DNA of 64,000 nucleotides, from contig NZ_LT629785.1 of assembly GCF_900105995.1 (NCBI RefSeq), positions 3,472,001 to 3,536,000 of the forward strand, read 5' to 3'. The DNA comes from Pseudomonas pohangensis. GTDB taxonomy: Bacteria > Pseudomonadota > Gammaproteobacteria > Pseudomonadales > Pseudomonadaceae. A program made the position numbers and the translations under genes. Positions 59,376 through 64,000 of this stretch are shown here, one piece after another (positions within the stretch are counted from its first letter, which is position 1; every line of letters begins with the position of its first letter). The notes under the pieces were generated by a model. It made no database searches and had not been told where the DNA came from. It worked only from the letters and a program-made list of their open reading frames with translations.

Positions 59376-60134
59376 ATGCCCCAACCCGTAGTGTTGATTA
59401 CCGGAGCCGCCGGCGGCCTGGGTAGCGCCCTGGCCAAACGATTTGTCGAGGGCAACTGGCGAGTGGTTGCTACCGACCACAATAAAGCCGGGCTGCATGA
59501 GTTGAGTAAACAGGTCGCGGTAGACACCTGCCTGCAGTGCGATCTGCGCACCACCAGCAGCTGCAAGGAACTGGTCAGCCGGACCCTGGCCCATTGCGGG
59601 CGTCTGGATGCGCTGGTCAACGCGGCCGGGGTCTGGCGCGAAGGCCCGGTGGAGTCCTTCAGCGAAGAAGATTTCGATCTGGTCATGGACGTCAATCTCA
59701 AGGCGCCGTTCTTCATGTGTGCGGCAGCCGTGCCCCATCTGCGCGAAACCCGTGGCTGCATCGTCAATATCTCCAGCGATGCCGGCCATCAGGGCAACCA
59801 GAACGCTGCCGCCTACTGTGCCAGCAAGGGCGGGCTGACCCTGCTGACCAAGACCCTGGCGCTGGATCTGGCACCCGACGGGGTACGGGTCAATTGTGTG
59901 TCGCCGGGCGATATCGCCACACCGATGCTCGACCAGCAGGCCGAGCGCTATGGCGAGGGCAATCCGAAAGCCTACAAGAAGGCCCTGCTCGCCCTTTACC
60001 CGCAAGGCCGCAGCGCGCGCTTTATTCGCCCTGAGGAAGTCGCCGAGCTGGTCTGGTTTCTCTGCCAGCCCCATGCCGAGGCCATCAGCGGCGCTAATCT
60101 GGCGATTGATTTCGGCCTGTCGGCAGGCAAATAA
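59376..60134 (+). CDS. Short-chain dehydrogenase/reductase
   Basis: The 252-residue protein has the cofactor motif VVLITGAAGGLGSALAKRF, NAAGVW, a catalytic Ser in NISSDAGHQG and YCASKGG near residue 150. AGGAG lies 7 bases before the ATG. It follows the ligase at 85 bases on the same strand and is the likely last gene of the aminotransferase-ligase unit. It differs clearly from the other SDR (55454-56236), so the two may act on successive intermediates. Confidence 0.88.
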   Translation: MPQPVVLITGAAGGLGSALAKRFVEGNWRVVATDHNKAGLHELSKQVAVDTCLQCDLRTTSSCKELVSRTLAHCGRLDALVNAAGVWREGPVESFSEEDFDLVMDVNLKAPFFMCAAAVPHLRETRGCIVNISSDAGHQGNQNAAAYCASKGGLTLLTKTLALDLAPDGVRVNCVSPGDIATPMLDQQAERYGEGNPKAYKKALLALYPQGRSARFIRPEEVAELVWFLCQPHAEAISGANLAIDFGLSAGK

Positions 60135-60238
60135 CCTGCCTGACCGCTAGCCGCGCAGGCGCCGCGGCTAGCGGCGTGCCGCATGCCCGCCGGGCGTCTA
60201 TGCTTGTCTACCCACCTCCCTGCCAACAAGGCCGCCCC

Positions 60239-60718
60239 ATGAAACCTTCCAGCCATCAACTGACCATGACCGTACTGATGACCCCGTCGATGGCCAATTT
60301 TTCCGGAAAAGTACACGGTGGTACCCTGCTCAAGCTGCTCGATGAGGTGGCCTATGCCTGCGCCAGCCGCTTTGCCGGCAGCTACGTGGTGACCCTGTCG
60401 GTGGACCGGGTAACCTTTCGCCAGCCGGTGCATGTCGGAGAGCTGGTGACCTTTCTCGCCCAGGTCAATTTCGCCGGACGCACCTCGATGGAAGTCGGTA
60501 TCAAGGTGATTACCGAAAACATCCTCGAACAGACAGTGCGCCACACCAACAGCTGCTTCTTCACCATGGTCGCGGTGGATGAACACGGCCAGCCATGCAA
60601 AGTGCCGCAACTGCCGCTGCTGACCGAAAAGGACCAGCAGCGCGCGGTCACTGCCCAGGAACGGCGCAAGGCGCGCCAGGCCTTCGAACTCGAGCACCGG
60701 GCGCACAAACAACGCTAG
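60239..60718 (+). CDS. Acyl-CoA thioesterase, hot-dog fold (YciA-like)
   Basis: The start at 60239 is chosen for the hot-dog entry MTVLMTPSMANFSGKVHGGTLLKLLDEVAYACASRFAG, whose GGTLLKLLDE contains the catalytic Asp. The 159-residue protein also has RVTFRQPVHVGELV and VRHTNSCFFTMVAVDE. These enzymes hydrolyse acyl-CoA to free acid. The Lys/Arg/Gln-rich C-terminal tail is typical of the acyl-CoA hydrolase group with cytosolic location. AAGG precedes the ATG. Confidence 0.88.
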   Translation: MKPSSHQLTMTVLMTPSMANFSGKVHGGTLLKLLDEVAYACASRFAGSYVVTLSVDRVTFRQPVHVGELVTFLAQVNFAGRTSMEVGIKVITENILEQTVRHTNSCFFTMVAVDEHGQPCKVPQLPLLTEKDQQRAVTAQERRKARQAFELEHRAHKQR

Positions 60719-60781
60719 CTGCACTGCGCGGCCACGCATGGTTTAAGCTAACGCCTGATCCATATTTACGGGAACCCGCCC

Positions 60782-61195
60782 ATGCTGTCCCTCGCCGACC
60801 TGGCCCTGCTGATGCTCTGCGTCACGTTTTTCGCCTGGCTGTGGCGCGGCCACGGGATACGTGAACAGGCCCTGAAGCTGGCCCGCCGGCATTGTGAAAA
60901 GCTGGATATCGAACTGCTCGACCAGAATGTCGCCTTGCGCGGCTTGCGTCTGCGCCGTGACCAGCGCGGCAACCTGCGCCTGGCGCGCGAGTACGGTTTC
61001 GAATTCACCGTGACCGGTGATCAGCGCCTGGCCGGCTGCATCACCCTGTTCGGTCGCCAGCAGGGCAAGATCGAACTGGATCCGCACCCGTTCACGCCCA
61101 GGGATGAAGAACAGGTGCTGGCTCCCTCTGCCCAGGTCGTGCGGCTGGCCGACTGGCGCCGCGAGCACCCGCAAACATCGTCAAAACCGCATTAG
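60782..61195 (+). CDS. DUF3301 protein
   Basis: The 137-residue protein begins with a hydrophobic helix (LADLALLMLCVTFFAWLWRGHGIREQAL) and continues ARRHCEKLDIELLDQNVALRGLRLRRDQRGNLRLAREYGFEFTVTGDQRLAGCITLFGRQ, the DUF3301 pattern. The family is membrane-anchored and uncharacterised. GGGA lies upstream of the ATG. It stands between the thioesterase and DedA genes, with separate spacings. Confidence 0.86.
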   Translation: MLSLADLALLMLCVTFFAWLWRGHGIREQALKLARRHCEKLDIELLDQNVALRGLRLRRDQRGNLRLAREYGFEFTVTGDQRLAGCITLFGRQQGKIELDPHPFTPRDEEQVLAPSAQVVRLADWRREHPQTSSKPH

Positions 61196-61273
61196 TCCGC
61201 CGGCGGATCACCGCAGGCTGACAACCTGCTGCTAACATCCGAACCCCTTGCACCATTACGGCCAGACCTGCGC

Positions 61274-61906
61274 ATGGATTTCAGCGGTTTTTTCGACCTG
61301 TTTCTCCACCTCGACCAGCACCTGCAGACCCTGACCCAGCAATACGGGGTGTGGATCTATGTGCTGCTGTCGCTGGTGATTTTTTGCGAAACCGGGCTGG
61401 TGGTGATGGTCTGGCTGCCCGGCGACTCGTTGCTGTTCATTGCCGGCGCGGTATTTGCGGCCAACGGCATGGACCCCTGGCTGCTCGGGGTCTGCCTGTT
61501 CTTTGCCGCCGGGCTGGGCGACAGCACCAATTACTGGATCGGCCGGCGCTACGGCCTGGGGCTGTTCGAGCGCGGCAATCCGAAGATCTTTCGTCGCGAC
61601 TTCCTCCTGCGCACCGAAATTTTCTATGCCAGACACGGCGCCAAGACCGTCACCCTGGCGCGCTTCTTTGCCATCCTGCGCAGCTTCGCGCCCTTTGTCG
61701 CCGGTATCGGGCGCATGCCTTACCCGCGCTTTGTCGCCTTCAGCCTGCTCGGTAGCCTGCTGTGGATCAGCAGCCTGCTCAGCCTCGGTTATATGTTCGG
61801 TAATGCGCCGTTTCTGCGTGACAACCTGACGCTGCTGGTACTCGGCTTTCTGGCGCTGTGCGCGATACCCGTGCTGATCCGCCACCTGCGCAACCAGCGG
61901 CGCTGA
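61274..61906 (+). CDS. DedA/SNARE-associated family membrane protein
   Basis: The 210-residue protein has the DedA pattern: YVLLSLVIFCETGLVVMVWLPGDSLLFIAGAVFA, GDSTNYWIGRRYG, and RFFAILRSFAPFVAGIGRMPYPRF with the conserved F/G-RxxPxxR-like region. DedA proteins flip or move lipids such as undecaprenyl phosphate and help with envelope integrity. Convergent with the CobW gene, with one base between stops and no terminator between. Confidence 0.9.
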   Translation: MDFSGFFDLFLHLDQHLQTLTQQYGVWIYVLLSLVIFCETGLVVMVWLPGDSLLFIAGAVFAANGMDPWLLGVCLFFAAGLGDSTNYWIGRRYGLGLFERGNPKIFRRDFLLRTEIFYARHGAKTVTLARFFAILRSFAPFVAGIGRMPYPRFVAFSLLGSLLWISSLLSLGYMFGNAPFLRDNLTLLVLGFLALCAIPVLIRHLRNQRR

Positions 61907-61907
61907 A

Positions 61908-62870
61908 TCACAGGCGACAGGCGAGCAAGCCGGCCTGCAGACTGTTGGCATCCTGCGGGCTGGCGAAGATCAACTCCAGCCGCGAATCCTGTCGCCACTC
62001 GCTGGTTTGCCAGTGGATCGGCGCACCCTCCAGTGCATTACCGGACAACCAGCCGGCATTGGTCTGCAGCACCAGCTTGGCGCGCCGCCAGGCCAGCCCG
62101 CCGAGCCAGCGCTGCACCTGCATCAGTTCAAAGTGCTGACCGGGATGAAAGCGCCAGCCGATACTCCAGCCTTCCGGCTGCGCCTGAATCTGGCAGATTG
62201 GCCGGGCCGGATCCGTCCACAGCAACGGCAGCGGGCCCGCAGCAACCGGCAACCGGTCTTGGTCAGCGGCGGCACCGGCCCTGACCTGGATGCCCGGTAA
62301 CGCGGCGATGTCGAGGCGACCCTGACTGGTCCAGCACAGCGTTCGCTGCGGCAGCTGTGCCTGCACCCGCGCCCGTGCCGCGGCATCCAGACCCTCGGAC
62401 TTGTTCAGCAGCAGCAAGCCGGCATCGGCCAGCGCCGCCTGCTGACTCTCCGGCAGTGCCTGGCCGCTGGCCAGAGCGGCCGCATCCAGCACCAGCACCC
62501 CCGGCTGCAGTGCCAGCACGCCGTCCCAGGGCGGTTCGGCCAGCTGGCGCAACAACTCGGCCGGATGACCCAGACCGGATGGCTCGATCAGCAGCCGGTC
62601 AGGCTGTGCCTTGCGCAACAGCCGCGCCAGACCGATCTGGAACGGCGCTCCATTTACGCAACACAGGCAACCACCCGGTACCTCGGACAGGCTGATGCCC
62701 TCCCCGGCGCTGGTCAGCAATGCCTGATCCAGGCCGATCTGGCCAAATTCATTGATCAGCACGGCCCAGCGCTCATGCGCCGGTTTGTGCGCCAGCAGGT
62801 GACGGATCAGGCTGGTCTTGCCGGCGCCCAGCGGGCCGGCAATCAGATGGGTGGGGATATTGCTCAGCAT
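61908..62870 (-). CDS. CobW/YeiR-type metal-chaperone GTPase
   Basis: The 320-residue protein has Walker A HLIAGPLGAGKTSLIRHLLA at its start, NEFGQIGLDQALL, and the metal-binding CxCC motif in VPGGCLCCVNGAPFQIGLARLL. The C-terminal CobW_C-like domain is short. COG0523 GTPases of this class insert or deliver zinc, cobalt or other metals. No Zur site or metalloenzyme partner was seen. It lies 21 bases after the small protein gene on the same strand. The start at 62870 is uncertain; a TTG at 62891 is possible. Confidence 0.85.
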   Translation of the reverse strand: MLSNIPTHLIAGPLGAGKTSLIRHLLAHKPAHERWAVLINEFGQIGLDQALLTSAGEGISLSEVPGGCLCCVNGAPFQIGLARLLRKAQPDRLLIEPSGLGHPAELLRQLAEPPWDGVLALQPGVLVLDAAALASGQALPESQQAALADAGLLLLNKSEGLDAAARARVQAQLPQRTLCWTSQGRLDIAALPGIQVRAGAAADQDRLPVAAGPLPLLWTDPARPICQIQAQPEGWSIGWRFHPGQHFELMQVQRWLGGLAWRRAKLVLQTNAGWLSGNALEGAPIHWQTSEWRQDSRLELIFASPQDANSLQAGLLACRL

Positions 62871-62891
62871 GGCTGCAATGTTCACCGGCAA

Positions 62892-63086
62892 TCAGAAAAT
62901 GAAAGGACCCAGCCACCAGCTGCGCTGCAATTGCAGGGTGACGTACTTCTGGATATTGATCACCGTGACCAGCTTCATTGGCCGTGGCCCGCCACCCAGA
63001 TCGAACAACAACCAGTTGTTCAGACGGCGCAGGTTCTGCGCCCATTTCGGTGAGGCTACAGGGTTGTTGTTGCTCGGGCTGCTCAT
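62892..63086 (-). CDS. Small conserved-looking hypothetical protein
   Basis: The start at 63086 follows AGGA by 8 bases. The 64-residue protein (QNLRRLNNWLLFDLGGGPRPMKLVTVINIQKYVT near its middle) is basic and aromatic, with no signal or membrane segment. The text looks constrained, and I have a weak memory of similar short Pseudomonas proteins, but no family is known. It is the first gene of a two-gene unit with the CobW GTPase, so a link to metal handling is possible. Confidence 0.65.
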   Translation of the reverse strand: MSSPSNNNPVASPKWAQNLRRLNNWLLFDLGGGPRPMKLVTVINIQKYVTLQLQRSWWLGPFIF

Positions 63087-63341
63087 CAAGACGTCCTGTG
63101 CTCGGTTAACACGCATGGTGTTCAGGGTTATGCCGCGGCGGGTGTTGTGCAACCCGGCCAGGCCGTAGCCTAACAGGCCGGGCCCGGGCAGCTGGATCAA
63201 CACATTGGACCATGAACCGCCAATCTTCAGGGCATACAGGCCATGCCGGGGACGCTCTCGGCAATTGCCTTTGTCTGCGCCCCGATTCACCCCTTCAGGC
63301 TGTCGTGCTAGAGTCGCGCTGATTCCACCTGGATCGATTCT

Positions 63342-63695
63342 ATGCGCCGCTGCATTGCCCTGTGTTTGCTCGCTTTGCCACTACTGGCACAGGCTGAAGC
63401 CTGCGTCGTACACAGCAGCGGCAAGCAGGTTGACGTAAAGCTGTGCCAGCAGAACGTCAGCATTCCCGCGCAAATGTTTCATGACAATTTCTGCCAGCCA
63501 CAGCTGTCCGGGCAGAAAGTCGAGGTCAGCTTTGTCGAGCAATGCCCGACGGGGGCTTTTGGGACCTGCCACAATGCCCGGGTGACCAACCTTACTTATC
63601 TGGAAGATCTTTACTACTACGGTGTAGCCAGCGATGCCCGCGTGCTGAAAGTGGCCTGCGAGCAACAGTACAAAGGGGTCTGGGAGGCATTTTAG
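63342..63695 (+). CDS. Small exported cysteine-rich protein
   Basis: The 117-residue protein has a signal peptide (RRCIALCLLALPLLAQAEA, cut near AQAEA). The mature part has five or six cysteines (ACVVHSSG, VKLCQQNV, FCQPQL, EQCPTG, GTCHNARV, KVACEQQY), suggesting disulphide bonds in the periplasm. I know no family. It reads convergent-away from the CobW pair and is followed by the DUF2721 gene after 41 bases. Confidence 0.72.
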   Translation: MRRCIALCLLALPLLAQAEACVVHSSGKQVDVKLCQQNVSIPAQMFHDNFCQPQLSGQKVEVSFVEQCPTGAFGTCHNARVTNLTYLEDLYYYGVASDARVLKVACEQQYKGVWEAF

Positions 63696-63736
63696 CTGCC
63701 AGACCGGGCCGATCGAACGCGCACAAGAGTATTCCC

Positions 63737-64000
63737 ATGTTTCCGCAAAGCAGTATTCCCGACCTTGCACACGTGATCCAGCTGGCCGTCGCGCCGGTAT
63801 TTCTGCTGACGGCCCTGAGCACCATGCTGGCGGTGCTGACCAACCGTCTGTCACGGGTGGTCGACCGCACGCGCAAGCTTGAAGTGTTTCTTCTCGAGCA
63901 TCCCGAGCGCATTGCCCAGCCGCGTGCCGAACTGTTCACCCTGTTCCGCCGCACCGTGCTGTGCAATCGCGCCATCAGCCTGTGCACCCTGACCCTGCTG
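63737..64000 (+). CDS. DUF2721 membrane protein, 5' part (cut by window end)
   Basis: The frame is open from ATG 63737 to the last base (88 codons) and has no stop. It opens FPQSSIPDLAHVIQLAVAPVFLLTALSTMLAVLTNRLSRVVDRTRKLE, the recognisable DUF2721 start with the conserved NRLSRVVDRTR. The family is a small membrane protein of unknown function with a total length near 150. The remaining codons lie outside the window. Confidence 0.85.
   Translation, partial: MFPQSSIPDLAHVIQLAVAPVFLLTALSTMLAVLTNRLSRVVDRTRKLEVFLLEHPERIAQPRAELFTLFRRTVLCNRAISLCTLTLL

Noticed and set aside
1..64000. tRNA or rRNA genes, IS elements, prophage genes
   Set aside because: None was recognised by motif or neighbourhood on either strand; a dedicated tRNA or covariance search was not possible here.

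Overview
The window is 64 kb of GC-rich (about 60-65% by eye) bacterial chromosome from a Pseudomonas-like gammaproteobacterium. The support is the gene order pycB-pycA-pycR-hexR-zwf (which I recall from Pseudomonas chromosomes), a perfect Anr/FNR box and a Fur box before feoABC, and several families of Pseudomonas-style REP palindromes between genes. No rRNA, tRNA, prophage, IS element or CRISPR array was recognised.

Layout. 1-6.7 kb: the end of an RND efflux pump, an autotransporter with a visible promoter, an AraC regulator, an outer-membrane beta-barrel protein and an HdeA-like acid chaperone. 6.7-15.2 kb: a carbon-metabolism block with an SbtA/SbtB-type bicarbonate transporter and PII-like partner, two-subunit pyruvate carboxylase with a divergent LysR regulator, and hexR divergent from zwf across a perfect HexR palindrome. 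15.3-34.7 kb: YegP-like and DUF1304 proteins, two SxxK serine hydrolases, an EamA exporter, alpha/beta hydrolases, a D-aminoacylase-like enzyme, a glycosyltransferase, a PadR regulator divergent from a CrtI/retinol-saturase-like oxidoreductase across twin operators, an HD-GYP receptor, a DUF1329 protein and an MFS transporter.

34.7-37.8 kb is the clearest accessory island: a decayed chromosomal integron. An intI pseudogene with in-frame stops and no C-terminal catalytic half lies divergent from an attI region. Three AT-richer cassettes follow, each closed by an attC site. Cassette boundaries can be set to the base: the first bases of cassettes 1 and 2 are exact inverse complements of the R'' box of their own attC. 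Cassette 1 encodes an unknown 263-residue protein, cassette 2 a small membrane-anchored protein, and cassette 3 a ParD/ParE-type toxin-antitoxin pair. A 33-codon leader ORF with a strong ribosome site crosses the attI junction and overlaps the first cassette gene by ATGA.

37.9-54.5 kb: trhP, two hemerythrins, a DUF5384-like protein and a SlyB-like lipoprotein, a PatB-type C-S lyase, uvrD, a DUF1127 protein, a lipoprotein, an APC permease, a TIM44-like protein, a VOC protein, a roughly 700-bp gene-free repeat element, an ICMT-like protein, a SUKH protein and feoABC. 54.6-60.1 kb: an FCD-type GntR regulator, then a divergent unit of two SDRs, a class III aminotransferase and a glutamine-synthetase-like ligase, with two TTGTGATCACA palindromes between the divergent arms. 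This looks like a gamma-glutamylation amine-catabolic pathway. 60.2-64 kb: a thioesterase, DUF3301, DedA, a CobW GTPase, two small proteins and the start of a DUF2721 gene cut by the window end.
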